Assembly (NCBI RefSeq): GCF_028595305.1 | Contig: NZ_JAQQXS010000002.1 | Span: 248,001 to 312,000, forward strand | From: Roseateles koreensis | GTDB taxonomy: Bacteria > Pseudomonadota > Gammaproteobacteria > Burkholderiales > Burkholderiaceae_C | Direction of reading: 5' to 3' | DNA length: 64,000 bases | Shown here: positions 1 through 8,808 of the stretch, piece after piece | Position numbering within the stretch: the first letter of the stretch is position 1 | How the letters are laid out: every line of letters starts with the position of its first letter | The notes under the pieces: generated by a model | What the model was told of the DNA's origin: nothing | What the model saw: only the letters and a program-made list of their open reading frames with translations | Database searches by the model: none | Position numbers and translations under genes: made by a program

Positions 1-525
1 AAAGCCGCTGCTGACCCAACGGAAAAACAGCTGGATCACGCCCAGGAAAGAGGTTTCCGAAACGCTGAATGCCAAGTACAGCGCGGCCACCAGACCAATG
101 AGCGATTGCCAGAAGAACTTCTCACGGCTGCGCATGCCTTCGGGGTTTTTGTCGACCACTTTGCGCCAATCGTCCACCCAGCCTACCGCGCCAAAACCCA
201 GCGTGACCAGCATCACAACCCAGACGAAGCGATTGGTCCAGTCAAACCACAGCAGGGTGGATACGGCGATGCCGATCAAGATCAATACGCCGCCCATGGT
301 GGGCGTGCCGCTTTTGGCCAGATGCTGCTGCACACCGTATTCGCGGATGGGCTGGCCGATCTTCATCTCCGTCAGACGGCGGATCACCCAGGGGCCAAAG
401 GCCAGTCCGATCAACAAGGCCGTTAGCGCCGCCATCACCGCACGAAAGGTGATGTACTGAAAGACGCGCAAAAAGCCCCAATCCGGGTAGATACTCTGCA
501 ACCACAGGGCCAGGCTATGCAGCAT
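1..525 (-). CDS. mraY: Phospho-N-acetylmuramoyl-pentapeptide transferase MraY (N-terminal part)
   Basis: MraY is the inner-membrane enzyme that transfers phospho-MurNAc-pentapeptide to undecaprenyl phosphate, making lipid I. I translated the minus strand by hand: 175 codons stay open to the window edge, so the C-terminal half lies outside. The start [18 protein letters not shown] and the segment [20 protein letters not shown] followed by TMGGVLIL are typical of MraY, as is the [13 protein letters not shown] stretch that follows the first aspartate motif. Several hydrophobic segments are visible. The ATG at 525 lies inside the end of murF (11-bp overlap), which fits the dcw order and translational coupling. 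Confidence 0.93.
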   Translation of the reverse strand, partial: MLHSLALWLQSIYPDWGFLRVFQYITFRAVMAALTALLIGLAFGPWVIRRLTEMKIGQPIREYGVQQHLAKSGTPTMGGVLILIGIAVSTLLWFDWTNRFVWVVMLVTLGFGAVGWVDDWRKVVDKNPEGMRSREKFFWQSLIGLVAALYLAFSVSETSFLGVIQLFFRWVSSGF

Positions 526-1975
526 GACTGCCTCCCTCTTCTTGTTTTTCTTGTTCGGACATCTTCTGCAAAGCAGCCACCACTTGTTCGGTGCGCATGA
601 AGCGCGACCCTTTCACCAAAATATTCTGGGCACTCAGCCCATCCGTTTTCTGGGCCAAGGCCGCCAGCAACTCAGGCATAGCGGCAAAGCTGCGTGCACC
701 CGGGCCAAAGGCACGGCCCGCGTCTGCCGCGGCAGTGCCCACGGTCCAGAAGGACTGCAAGCCGCGTTGGGCCGCATAGGCACCCACCTCGGCATGGAAG
801 GCAGGACCCTCATCGCCCACCTCACCCATGTCGCCCAGCACCAGCCAGGACGCACCGGGCAAAGCCGCCAGCACATCGATGGCGGCGCGCACGCTGTCGG
901 GGTTGGCGTTGTAGCTGTCGTCAATCAAGTTAACGTGCTGCCCCTTGAGCGTCAGTGATTGGAGTTGAGAACGCCCCTTGACGGCCCGAAAGGTTTGCAA
1001 GCCACGCACGATGGCAATCAGCGGCGCGCCGGCCGCCAAGGCACAAGTGGCCGCAGCCAGTGCGTTACGCACGTTGTGCAAACCCGCAACTGATAGCTCG
1101 ATGGGGGCCGTGCCCGCAGGCGTGCGCAACGCCAGCGCCCAATGCCCCTGCTGAGGCATCCAGCGGGCGGAGCCGGTCACATCGGCTTGGCCTTGCAAGG
1201 CAAAACTGAGATGGGCGCGCTCACCCGCCAACTCGGCCCAGATCGGCGCACAAGCGTCGTCTGCGGGAAACACCGCCACGCCGGTGTCGCCCAAGGCCGC
1301 AAGAGCGGCACCGTTTTCACGCGCGGCCGCTTCGACCGTTTGCATGAATTCCTGATGCTCGCGTTGGGCGTTATTGACAAGGGCGACGGTGGGCCGGGCA
1401 ATTGCTGCCAGCGGCGCGATCTCACCCGGGTGATTCATGCCCAGCTCGATCACGGCGGCCTGGTGCCACACGGCTTCGTCCTGACGCAGGCGCAGCACCG
1501 TCAGCGGCACGCCGATGTCGTTGTTGTAGTTGCCTTCTGTGGCCAGTGACGATTCGCCATGCCAGGCACGCAAGATGCTGGCAATCATCTGTGTCACGGT
1601 GGTCTTGCCGTTACTACCGGTCACCGCAATCACGGGTAATTGCTTGCCAGCACGCCAGGCCTGGGCGAGCAGGCCCAGCGCACGCTTGGCATCGGGCACC
1701 TGGATGCCCGGCAGGCCAGCACCCAGCAAGCCGCGCTCGGCCAATACGGCCACACTGCTGTCGGGAAACTGGGCCGCAATCTGCGGCAGAAAATCGTGGG
1801 CGTCAAAGCGCTCACCCCGCAGGGCGACAAACAAATCGCCGGCGCGCAGGCTGCGGCTGTCGCTGTGCACGCGCTGCAGCGGCAAATTCGGGTCGCCCAA
1901 CAGCACCGCTTGCGGCACCTGGGCCAACAGCAGTTGATGGGCCTGGCCCAAGGTCATCAGGCAGGCATCGCTCAC
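515..1975 (-). CDS. murF: UDP-N-acetylmuramoyl-tripeptide--D-alanyl-D-alanine ligase MurF
   Basis: MurF is the cytoplasmic ATP-dependent ligase that adds D-Ala-D-Ala to UDP-MurNAc-tripeptide, the last soluble step of peptidoglycan precursor synthesis. The 486-residue length is normal for the family. The Mur-ligase P-loop GSNGKTT is at residues 120-126, followed by the [11 protein letters not shown] segment and the [10 protein letters not shown] motif of the central domain; [10 protein letters not shown] marks the C-terminal domain. The start is GTG at 1975, which overlaps the murE stop as GTGA (4 bp), so translation is probably coupled. The 3' end overlaps mraY. Confidence 0.97.
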   Translation of the reverse strand: MSDACLMTLGQAHQLLLAQVPQAVLLGDPNLPLQRVHSDSRSLRAGDLFVALRGERFDAHDFLPQIAAQFPDSSVAVLAERGLLGAGLPGIQVPDAKRALGLLAQAWRAGKQLPVIAVTGSNGKTTVTQMIASILRAWHGESSLATEGNYNNDIGVPLTVLRLRQDEAVWHQAAVIELGMNHPGEIAPLAAIARPTVALVNNAQREHQEFMQTVEAAARENGAALAALGDTGVAVFPADDACAPIWAELAGERAHLSFALQGQADVTGSARWMPQQGHWALALRTPAGTAPIELSVAGLHNVRNALAAATCALAAGAPLIAIVRGLQTFRAVKGRSQLQSLTLKGQHVNLIDDSYNANPDSVRAAIDVLAALPGASWLVLGDMGEVGDEGPAFHAEVGAYAAQRGLQSFWTVGTAAADAGRAFGPGARSFAAMPELLAALAQKTDGLSAQNILVKGSRFMRTEQVVAALQKMSEQEKQEEGGSHAA

Positions 1976-3486
1976 AGGCCCGCCCTCCGGATCAGGGCAG
2001 CGCGGGCTTCTTCAACGTCTGAAAAATGCTGACGCACGCCGGCCACTTCCTGGTAGTCCTCATGGCCTTTGCCGGCAATCAAGAGCACGTCGCGGCTGCC
2101 AGCGGCCTGCACGGCGCCGTCAATGGCCGTGCGGCGGTCAACGATCACTTCGACTTGACTCTGCAACGCAGCCCCGCTGGGCAGCCCGGCCTCGATATCG
2201 GCCAGCACCGCCTCGGGTGCCTCATGGCGGGGGTTGTCGCTGGTGAGCACGACCGCATCGGCCAACCGAGCCGCAATGCCGCCCATGGCCGGGCGCTTGC
2301 TGCGATCCCGGTTGCCACCGCAACCAAACACAACACCCAACCGGCCACCGCGCGCAGCAGCCAGCGGGCGCAAAGCTTCGATGGCTTTTTCAAGCGCGTC
2401 GGGCGTGTGGGCGTAGTCAACCACCAACTGCGGCTGCTCCAGCCCATTGCCCACGCGCTGCATGCGCCCTGGCACCGGCGTAACGCGCCCTGCCACCCGG
2501 GCTACATCAGCCAGGCTGTGTCCCAGGGCGCGCAGGCCGCCAATGACGGCGAGCAGATTGGCCACGTTGTAGTCGCCAATCAAGCCGGTTTCAATCAGGG
2601 CCTCGTCGCCGCCTTGCTCACGCAAGGTGAAGGCCAGGCCGCCCGCCCGGTAGTGCAGCGCATGAGCCGACAGGCGGGCCGGGCCATTCAAGGCATAGGT
2701 CCAGACGTCCAGCTTGCCGGCCAGTTCAAGCGCCAACTGCACGCCCTTGGCATCATCCACATTCAACACGGCGGCTTGCAGGCCGGGCCAGTCGAAGAGC
2801 TCGCGCTTGGCGGCCCAGTACGCGTCCATGCCGCCGTGATAGTCCAGATGGTCTTGCGTGAAGTTGGTGAACAGGGCCACGCGAATCACGGTGCCATCCA
2901 GGCGATGCTCTTTCAAGCCAATGCTGGAGGCCTCGATCGCGCAAGCCGCAAAGCCTTGGTCCACCATGCGCCGAAAACCTTGCTGCAAGAGCACGGGATC
3001 GGGCGTTGTGAGGCCGGTGTATTCGATGGATGCGGGGCCAGCGGCGCCCGGCACGGGCGGCTCACCCACGCCCAGGGTGCCCACCACGCCGCAGCGCTGA
3101 TCCAGCAAAGACAAGGCCTGTGCCATCCACCAGGCCGTGGAGGTTTTGCCATTGGTACCCGTGGTGGCAATCACGTGCAACGCTTTGGACGGCTCACCAT
3201 AGAAGGCCGCAGCGATCAAGCCGGTCTTGCTCTTCAAGCCGGGCAAGGAGGCCACACGTGCGTCGACAAATCCGTAACGCTCAACATCATCGTCTTCCAC
3301 CAGGCAGGTGGCTGCGCCTGCGGCCAGGGCGCCAGCCACGAACTCACGGCCATCACGGGCATAACCCGGCCAGGCGATGAAGGCATCGCCCGCGCGCACG
3401 GTACGGCTGTCGGTATGCAAGACACCGGTGGTCCATTCCTGCAGCCAGCGCGCGGCGGCTTCATGGGATTTCAATTTCATCAACAT
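1972..3486 (-). CDS. murE: UDP-N-acetylmuramoyl-L-alanyl-D-glutamate--2,6-diaminopimelate ligase MurE
   Basis: MurE adds the third stem-peptide residue to UDP-MurNAc-L-Ala-D-Glu. The P-loop GTNGKTST is at residues 110-117. The signature DNPR at 417-420 is the element that in this family selects meso-diaminopimelate over lysine, as expected for a Gram-negative. At 504 residues it is of normal length. ATG codons at 3486 and 3480 are both possible starts (MLMKLKS); no strong Shine-Dalgarno was seen. An 82-bp gap separates it from ftsI upstream, the only sizeable gap in this cluster. Confidence 0.96.
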   Translation of the reverse strand: MLMKLKSHEAAARWLQEWTTGVLHTDSRTVRAGDAFIAWPGYARDGREFVAGALAAGAATCLVEDDDVERYGFVDARVASLPGLKSKTGLIAAAFYGEPSKALHVIATTGTNGKTSTAWWMAQALSLLDQRCGVVGTLGVGEPPVPGAAGPASIEYTGLTTPDPVLLQQGFRRMVDQGFAACAIEASSIGLKEHRLDGTVIRVALFTNFTQDHLDYHGGMDAYWAAKRELFDWPGLQAAVLNVDDAKGVQLALELAGKLDVWTYALNGPARLSAHALHYRAGGLAFTLREQGGDEALIETGLIGDYNVANLLAVIGGLRALGHSLADVARVAGRVTPVPGRMQRVGNGLEQPQLVVDYAHTPDALEKAIEALRPLAAARGGRLGVVFGCGGNRDRSKRPAMGGIAARLADAVVLTSDNPRHEAPEAVLADIEAGLPSGAALQSQVEVIVDRRTAIDGAVQAAGSRDVLLIAGKGHEDYQEVAGVRQHFSDVEEARAALIRRAGL

Positions 3487-3568
3487 GCGAATACTGCCCG
3501 GTTGCCCTTGAGGCCTTGCTTCGGCCTTTGTGGAGCGATGTGCACTGGAGGTGTCAGGCTCATCATTG

Positions 3569-5389
3569 TCAGAAACTCTCTTCCACGGCCACGGCTTGCT
3601 GCTTGGCCACGATCTGCTGCTTGACTTCGAGGTCTGGCTGCACCCCCATCAGGCGCAGCGTTTGCGACACCACTTGGCTGAACACCGGCCCGGCCACCGC
3701 CCCGCCGAAATAGACGCCATTGCTGGGCTCGTCCACCATCACCGCCACGATGATGCGCGGCTTGCTGATGGGTGCGATGCCGACAAACCAGCTGCGGTAC
3801 TTGTTGCCGGCGTAGCCCTTGCCTTCTTGCTTGTGCGCCGTACCCGATTTGCCACCCACGCTGTAGCCCGCCGCCATGGCCTGCGGTGCGGTGCCGCCCG
3901 GGCCCGCGGCCATCTCCAACATATGGCGCACTTCAACCACCGTCTTGGGTGAAAACACCTTGATGCCGGTCACCACTTCGCCGGGCGCCTTGCGGGTCAT
4001 CGTGACGGGAATGATTTCTCCGTCGCGGGCAAAGATGGTGTACGCGTGGGCCAGCTGAAACAGGGATGCCGACAGCCCATAACCGTAAGCCATGGTGGCT
4101 TGCTCAATCGGCCGCCAGCTCTTGTAGGGCCGCAGCTTGCCGGTGATCGCCCCAGGGAAGTTCAATTGCGGCCGCTGTCCGAGGCCGATGGCGGTGAATA
4201 ACTCATGTTCCTCGCGCGCCGGCATCATCATGGCGATCTTGACCGCGCCAATGTTGCTGGACTTCTGAATGACTTGCTCCACCGACAAATCGCCATGCGG
4301 GTGGGCATCCGTTGGCGACCACCCGTTGATGTTGACGCTGTGCGGCGCTGTGGAGATGACTGTGTCTGGCTTGACCCGGCCCGTCTCCAGCGCCTGCGCA
4401 ATGATGAAGGGCTTCATCGTCGAGCCCGGCTCGAAGATATCGGTCAAGGCGCGGTTGCGCAGTTGCGCGCCGCTGAGATTCTTGCGCTCACCGGGGTCGT
4501 AGCTGGGGAAGTTGGCCAGCGCCAGCACTTCACCCGTTTGCACGTCCAGCACCACCACCGAGCCGGCCTTGGCCTTGTTCTCAGCCACCGCATCGCGGAT
4601 GCGCTGGTAAGCAAAAAACTGCACCTTGGAATCAACCGACAGATCGATGTCACGCCCGTTCACCGCCGGGATGCGGTCGCCAATGTCTTCCACCACGCGG
4701 CCCAGGCGGTCGCGTACCACCGAGCGCGATCCATCGCGCCCTTGCAGTTCTTTCTGGAAAGCCAGCTCGATGCCTTCTTGCCCACGCTCCTCGATATTGG
4801 TGAATCCCACCACATGGGCAGCGGCCTCACCCTCGGGATACTTGCGCTTGTATTCGCGGTCTTGAAAGATACCCTTCAGGCCCAGCGCCTTGATGCCCTC
4901 AGCCGTGCTGTCGTCGGCTTGACGGCGCAGCCAGACGAATTTGGTCGCCGGGTCCAGCTTGCGCTCCAACTCAGCGTTAGACCAGCCCAGAATCTTGGCC
5001 AGCGCCCGACGCTTTTCGGGGTCGGCATCCACTTCTTTCGGAATGGCCCAGAACGAGGGCACCGCCACGCTGGCGGCCAGCACCTGCCCCGTGCGGTCGA
5101 CAATGCGGCCACGGCTGGCGGGCAACTCGACGGTGTGGGCGTAACGGGCCTCACCCTGCTTTTGATAGAACTGGGTGCCAATGACTTGCACATACAAGGC
5201 ACGCCCCAGCAGCCCCGCAAACGCCAAACCCACCAAGGCCACCAAAAAACGCGAACGCCAGGGCGGTGTCTTCGAGGCCAACAGCGGGCTGGTCGAATAA
5301 TTGACCCCGCGCGCGCTCAAAGCGCGCATCGACGGATCGCTCGTGCGGCTCCGTGTCTTGGCCTTGCTTTTGGCGCCTGGCAATTTCAT
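3569..5389 (-). CDS. ftsI: Peptidoglycan D,D-transpeptidase FtsI (PBP3)
   Basis: FtsI is the septal class B penicillin-binding protein: cytoplasmic N-terminus, one membrane helix (about residues 45-67, RFLVALVGLAFAGLLGRALY), then periplasmic pedestal and transpeptidase domains. All three active-site motifs are present: STMK with nucleophile S323 and K326, SSN at 377-379, and KSGT at 514-517. At 606 residues it is slightly long, mainly through a basic N-terminal tail. The start overlaps the ftsL stop as ATGA (4 bp), which indicates coupled translation of the two division proteins. Confidence 0.97.
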   Translation of the reverse strand: MKLPGAKSKAKTRSRTSDPSMRALSARGVNYSTSPLLASKTPPWRSRFLVALVGLAFAGLLGRALYVQVIGTQFYQKQGEARYAHTVELPASRGRIVDRTGQVLAASVAVPSFWAIPKEVDADPEKRRALAKILGWSNAELERKLDPATKFVWLRRQADDSTAEGIKALGLKGIFQDREYKRKYPEGEAAAHVVGFTNIEERGQEGIELAFQKELQGRDGSRSVVRDRLGRVVEDIGDRIPAVNGRDIDLSVDSKVQFFAYQRIRDAVAENKAKAGSVVVLDVQTGEVLALANFPSYDPGERKNLSGAQLRNRALTDIFEPGSTMKPFIIAQALETGRVKPDTVISTAPHSVNINGWSPTDAHPHGDLSVEQVIQKSSNIGAVKIAMMMPAREEHELFTAIGLGQRPQLNFPGAITGKLRPYKSWRPIEQATMAYGYGLSASLFQLAHAYTIFARDGEIIPVTMTRKAPGEVVTGIKVFSPKTVVEVRHMLEMAAGPGGTAPQAMAAGYSVGGKSGTAHKQEGKGYAGNKYRSWFVGIAPISKPRIIVAVMVDEPSNGVYFGGAVAGPVFSQVVSQTLRLMGVQPDLEVKQQIVAKQQAVAVEESF

Positions 5390-5682
5390 GGCGCTTTTCC
5401 TGTCCGGGGCGCCGAGGCCGCCTTGTCATCCGCGCCTTGAATCACGGCAGGCGTGATGGCCCGCATTTGCAAACGCTCACGCGCCACCTGCTCAACGCGC
5501 AGATTGGTGGCTTGTGCCTGACGCTCAGCCTGCAGGCGCTGGGCGTCGGCCTCCAGGCGCCGGCCCTCGGCCTGGGCACGGTCCAGCTCGGTGAACAGCA
5601 GACGTGCGTCGTAGGCGCTGTGGATCAAAGCCATGCCGCTGAACAGCACCGCCATGAGCAACACAAAGACCCAGCGGCTCAT
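5386..5682 (-). CDS. ftsL: Cell division protein FtsL
   Basis: This is a small bitopic division protein that with FtsB and FtsQ recruits and activates FtsW-FtsI at the septum. The 98 residues show the FtsL pattern: short N-terminus, one membrane helix (about residues 3-22, WVFVLLMAVLFSGMALIHSA), then a charged heptad-like coiled coil (TELDRAQAEGRRLEADAQRL) and a disordered tail. Sequence identity in this family is low, so the call rests on architecture and position between rsmH and ftsI. I chose ATG 5682 over the in-frame TTG at 5685; it overlaps the rsmH stop as TGATG. Confidence 0.9.
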   Translation of the reverse strand: MSRWVFVLLMAVLFSGMALIHSAYDARLLFTELDRAQAEGRRLEADAQRLQAERQAQATNLRVEQVARERLQMRAITPAVIQGADDKAASAPRTGKAP

Positions 5683-6668
5683 CAACGCTCACCCCGTCGC
5701 CGTTTGTGATGCTCTGCGGGCAGGGGCGTGTCGGTGCGTTGCGCCACCCGCAACACGGCAGAGCGCGCGCGCGGATTGGCTGCCACTTCCGCCTCGCTGG
5801 GCTTGATGCGCGCCACGGCCTGCAAGGCCAGTGCCTTGGGCGCAGCAAACAGCGCACGCCGGTCCAGCACCTCTTTGCTGTGCCCGCCGATGAAGGTCTT
5901 GACGATGCGATCTTCCAGCGAATGGAAGCTGATGATGGCCATGCGCCCACCGGGCGCCAACAAGGCCAGCATCGCACTCAAAGCCTGCTCTAGCTCTTCA
6001 AGTTCCCCGTTGACATGAATCCGAAGAGCTTGAAAGGTACGCGTTGCGGGATTTTGGCCCGACTCCCGGGTCTTGACCGCACGAGCCACGACCTCGGACA
6101 GCTCATCGGTGCTTCCAATGGGACTCCCGCCTGCCCGGCGAGCAACAATCGCCTTTGCAATCTGAACAGCAAACCGTTCTTCCCCATAATTCCGAATGAC
6201 CTCCGCGATCTGACGCTCGTCTGCACGAGCCAAGAATTCCGCGGCACTTTCGCCACGGGTCGTGTCCATGCGCATGTCCAGCGGTCCGTTGAAACGAAAG
6301 CTGAAACCACGCTCCGGGTTGTCGATCTGCGGGCTGGAAACCCCCAGGTCCAGCAGCACACCCTGCACCTGCTCAACACCCCGGGCCGCCAGCTGCGCCC
6401 GCATGTCGGCAAAACCAGAGTGGATGATGGAAAAGCGCGCGTCGGCGATACGCCCCTCTCCTTCGGTGGCGGCAGCGATGGCCTCCAGATCGCGGTCGAT
6501 GGCGATCAATCGACCCTGCGGCGACAGCTTGGACAGCAGCAGGCGCGAATGCCCGCCGCGCCCGAAGGTGCCATCGACATAAATGCCATCGGGCGAGGTC
6601 AACACGCCCTCCACCGTCTCATGCAGCAGCACTGTGGTGTGGGAAAACTGCGCGGGCGAGGTATCCAT
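5682..6668 (-). CDS. rsmH: 16S rRNA (cytosine(1402)-N4)-methyltransferase RsmH (MraW)
   Basis: RsmH is the S-adenosylmethionine-dependent methyltransferase that modifies C1402 in the ribosomal P site. At 328 residues it has family length. N-terminal [13 protein letters not shown] and the SAM-binding loop [15 protein letters not shown] (about residues 31-45) are diagnostic, as are [20 protein letters not shown] and the C-terminal [12 protein letters not shown]. The ATG at 6668 overlaps the mraZ stop by one base (TGATG), so the two are translationally linked. Confidence 0.97.
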   Translation of the reverse strand: MDTSPAQFSHTTVLLHETVEGVLTSPDGIYVDGTFGRGGHSRLLLSKLSPQGRLIAIDRDLEAIAAATEGEGRIADARFSIIHSGFADMRAQLAARGVEQVQGVLLDLGVSSPQIDNPERGFSFRFNGPLDMRMDTTRGESAAEFLARADERQIAEVIRNYGEERFAVQIAKAIVARRAGGSPIGSTDELSEVVARAVKTRESGQNPATRTFQALRIHVNGELEELEQALSAMLALLAPGGRMAIISFHSLEDRIVKTFIGGHSKEVLDRRALFAAPKALALQAVARIKPSEAEVAANPRARSAVLRVAQRTDTPLPAEHHKRRRGER

Positions 6669-7096
6669 CAGAAGCTGAAATCCTTGAGGGCGTCAGGCAG
6701 TTCGGACTGCATGACTTGGGCTTCGTGGTGGGCATAGGCGGCGCTATCCCAGAGTTCGAAATGGCTGCCCATACCCAGCAGCATGACGTCGCGCTCGATG
6801 CCCGCTGCGCCTCGCAATTCAGGCGAAATCAACACGCGCGCCGCGCTGTCGATCTCTACATCCATGGCATTGCCCAGAAAAACGCGCTTCCAACCCGAGG
6901 CCGACATGGGCAAGGCCGCAATGCGATCGCGAAACGCCTCCCAGGCGGGCCGAGGGAAGACCATCAAGCAGCCTTCCGGGTGGCGGGTGATGGTCATCTG
7001 CCCGGCGCACAGCGCCTGCAGCACCTCACGATGGCGTGTTGGGACGGCAAAGCGCCCCTTGGCATCCATTGCCAAGGACGAAGCCCCCTGAAACAC
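6668..7096 (-). CDS. mraZ: Transcriptional regulator MraZ
   Basis: MraZ is an AbrB-fold DNA-binding protein that represses its own dcw operon in several bacteria. Both SpoVT-AbrB-like repeats are visible: [18 protein letters not shown] near the N-terminus and [19 protein letters not shown] in the second half. I chose GTG 7096 (VFQGASS; 142 residues) because relatives usually begin at this point. GTG 7108, four codons earlier, has the better Shine-Dalgarno-like GGTGGG and is a real alternative. Extending the frame further upstream would run through the promoter and MraZ boxes, so longer versions are rejected. Confidence 0.92.
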   Translation of the reverse strand: MFQGASSLAMDAKGRFAVPTRHREVLQALCAGQMTITRHPEGCLMVFPRPAWEAFRDRIAALPMSASGWKRVFLGNAMDVEIDSAARVLISPELRGAAGIERDVMLLGMGSHFELWDSAAYAHHEAQVMQSELPDALKDFSF

Positions 7097-7111
7097 AAAA
7101 TTCGCCACGGC

Positions 7112-7141
7112 GACCCACCAAAGTACACTTTTCACCACTTT
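7112..7141 (-). promoter_or_regulatory. Candidate MraZ-box operator (three 10-bp repeats)
   Basis: Read on the minus strand this is AAAGTGGTGA, AAAGTGTACT and TTGGTGGGTC in direct succession, with a GTG core repeated at exactly 10-bp spacing. MraZ is known to bind short direct repeats spaced one helical turn apart upstream of its own gene. Here the repeats cover the -10 box and predicted transcription start, so repression by occlusion is the obvious inference. Confidence 0.65.
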
Positions 7142-7165
7142 ACTTACCGAACCACACAAGGTCAA
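7137..7165 (-). promoter_or_regulatory. Sigma-70-type promoter of the dcw cluster
   Basis: On the minus strand TTGACC (7165-7160) is followed after exactly 17 bp by TAAAGT (7142-7137). Transcription would start near 7130, leaving a leader of roughly 20-35 nt before the possible GTG starts of mraZ. The -10 element overlaps the first MraZ-box repeat. Confidence 0.7.
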
Positions 7166-7254
7166 GCCAAATTCGCAAAAAATTCCAATGAAATCAAGTA
7201 CTTAGAATAGCTTTCTGAGAACTTTTTTACAGACAAATTCGTTCAAAATTAAGG

Positions 7255-7501
7255 ACTTGCAAAACTGTCTGCAAGTGGAAGATGAACTCGGCGCCCGACA
7301 ACGCAGCAGCGCACGCCGATCAGAAAATGCGGCGTGCGTGCAGATCAAGTAGGAGTTATCTGTGCGTGCCGGGTCGCAATGCCAGCGCCGGCGTTGTGAC
7401 TGGCATTGCCCTGGCATAGCAGGGTGACCTGGCGCGGCCCGCCATAGGGCCCGCCGCAGGCGGATCCCGCCCAAGCTCGCAGCGAATCTCCCGATTCGCT
7501 G
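7255..7501. other. Non-coding stretch with four perfect inverted repeats between mraZ and fpr
   Basis: The 351 bp between the dcw promoter and fpr hold no convincing gene. They contain four perfect stem-loops: ACTTGCA/TGCAAGT (7255-7261 with 7270-7276), CGCACGCCG/CGGCGTGCG (7310-7318 with 7330-7338), GCAATGCCAG/CTGGCATTGC (7376-7385 with 7400-7409) and CAGCGAAT/ATTCGCTG (7480-7487 with 7494-7501). The last lies just after the fpr stop and could end that transcript, although no T-run follows. RNase P RNA was considered and its conserved core was not found. Function unknown. Confidence 0.55.
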
Positions 7502-7516
7502 CTTGAGCGTCCTGGC

Positions 7517-8293
7517 TTATTGCTCGACGAAGGCTCGTTCGATCACGTAGTCGCCCGGCGTCGTGGTGCTGCCTTCCTTGAAGCCGCGCGCTTCCAGGCC
7601 GTGCTTCAGGTCCTTCAGCAAACCTGGGCTGCCACAGATCATGACGCGGTCGTCTTTCGGATTGAAGGCCGGCAGACCCAGATCGGCCTGCAGCTTGCCC
7701 GTTTCCAGCAAGGTGGTGATGCGCCCCTGGTTACGGAAGGGCTCGCGAGTCACCGTCGGGTAATACAGCATCTGCCGACTCACCATCTCACCCAGGAACT
7801 CATGCTTGGGCAATTCGTCAGTCAAATAGTCGTGATAGGCCAACTCAGCGACTTCGCGAACGCCGTGGACGATGATGACTTTTTCAAATCGCTCATAGGT
7901 CTCGGGGTCACGCACGATGCTCAGGAACGGCGCCAAGCCGGTACCGCTGCCCAGCAAGTACAGGTTTTTCCCGGGCAGCAGATAGTCGATCAACAAGGTG
8001 CCCGTGGGCTTGCGCCCGACCACAATCTTGTCACCCACCTTGATGTGTTGAAGCCGCGAGGTCAAGGGGCCGTCTTGCACCTTGATGCTCAGGAACTCAA
8101 GATGCTCCTCGTAGTTGGCGCTGACGATGCTGTAGGCGCGCAGCAGGGGCTTGCCATTCTCGCCCCGCAAGCCAATCATCGTGAAATGGCCGTTGGAGAA
8201 GCGTAGAGCCTGATCCCGCGTGGTCGTGAAGCTGAAAAGTCGATCCGTCCAGTGATGAACGCTGGTCACGGTTTCTTCAAGAAATGCACTCAT
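7517..8293 (-). CDS. fpr: Ferredoxin--NADP(+) reductase
   Basis: This FAD enzyme exchanges electrons between NADPH and ferredoxin or flavodoxin in the cytoplasm and is often linked to oxidative stress and Fe-S supply. The 258 residues match the short bacterial class. RAYS at residues 52-55 binds FAD, GSGTGLAPF at 115-123 is the NADP-domain loop, and VHGVRE and the C-terminal YVIERAFVEQ are typical of this class. The open frame extends 48 codons further up, but ATG 8293 (MSAFLEETV) matches where the family begins. It is a single-gene unit diverging from the chemoreceptor at 8809. Confidence 0.93.
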   Translation of the reverse strand: MSAFLEETVTSVHHWTDRLFSFTTTRDQALRFSNGHFTMIGLRGENGKPLLRAYSIVSANYEEHLEFLSIKVQDGPLTSRLQHIKVGDKIVVGRKPTGTLLIDYLLPGKNLYLLGSGTGLAPFLSIVRDPETYERFEKVIIVHGVREVAELAYHDYLTDELPKHEFLGEMVSRQMLYYPTVTREPFRNQGRITTLLETGKLQADLGLPAFNPKDDRVMICGSPGLLKDLKHGLEARGFKEGSTTTPGDYVIERAFVEQ

Positions 8294-8808
8294 GTGATGG
8301 TCTGGGTTCTTGGAAAAATTCGGGGCTATCGCAGCAAGCGCCACCCACGGAGGGCCAACACGCTGACCCTCGATTGTTTCATGCCTGCGCAAACCGGCCT
8401 GCGCATCCTTAAAAACCCTCGATTTTCGCAGATTCACGGCCCCTCTGACAGAGGTGTGACGTTGCGGCGTTACCGCACTGGCACCGAGTTAGATTCAGGC
8501 GCAATGCATCTGCGCCGGGCCATTGCCCCCGAGGGAGTCGCCGCAGCGCTGACACGCCAATTGCGCATGAAAAGTTCGAAATAGACAGACTTTTGAGGGC
8601 CTTTTCACCCAATATTTCGAACGCCAACCGCTCGGGTGTCGATACCATAACGACCAAATCCAGCGGCAACACCGATCTGGCATCTCTTCCCCCTCATGGC
8701 GCGACGACGCGGGCCCTACGACGGCTGACAGAGCCTCTTCTTTACAGCGCAAAGACGCTTCGCTTCGGCACGCCTGCCATGCAGGCAAATCCACAAATAG
8801 GTGTCCTC
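8294..8808. other. 515-bp divergent intergenic region (fpr / chemoreceptor)
   Basis: No gene is convincing here. It must contain the promoters of fpr (minus) and the receptor at 8809 (plus), but I could not place clear -35/-10 or sigma-28 elements. One operator-like feature is visible: a perfect 9-bp inverted repeat GTTCGAAAT (8574-8582) and ATTTCGAAC (8614-8622) separated by 31 bp. Confidence 0.4.

Noticed and set aside
2026-3624. 532-codon open frame on the plus strand across murE
   Set aside because: It is antisense to a fully supported murE and its translation has no recognisable domain; high GC produces long antisense frames.
4205-5440. 411-codon plus-strand frame opposite ftsI
   Set aside because: Antisense to ftsI, no motif, no ribosome site.
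6668-7165. Longer mraZ beginning at TTG 7165
   Set aside because: The extra codons are the -35 box, spacer, -10 box and MraZ repeats.
7202-7474. 90-codon minus-strand frame upstream of mraZ
   Set aside because: Arg/Ser-rich translation without domain, runs through the inverted repeats, and no ribosome site.
7166-7516. RNase P RNA or another known structural RNA
   Set aside because: The conserved core of RNase P RNA (GAGGAAAGTCC-type motif) is absent on both strands, and the space is too short.
8593-8808. 72-codon N-terminal extension of the chemoreceptor
   Set aside because: It starts with TTG without a ribosome site, and the usual short cytoplasmic start precedes the first helix at ATG 8809.
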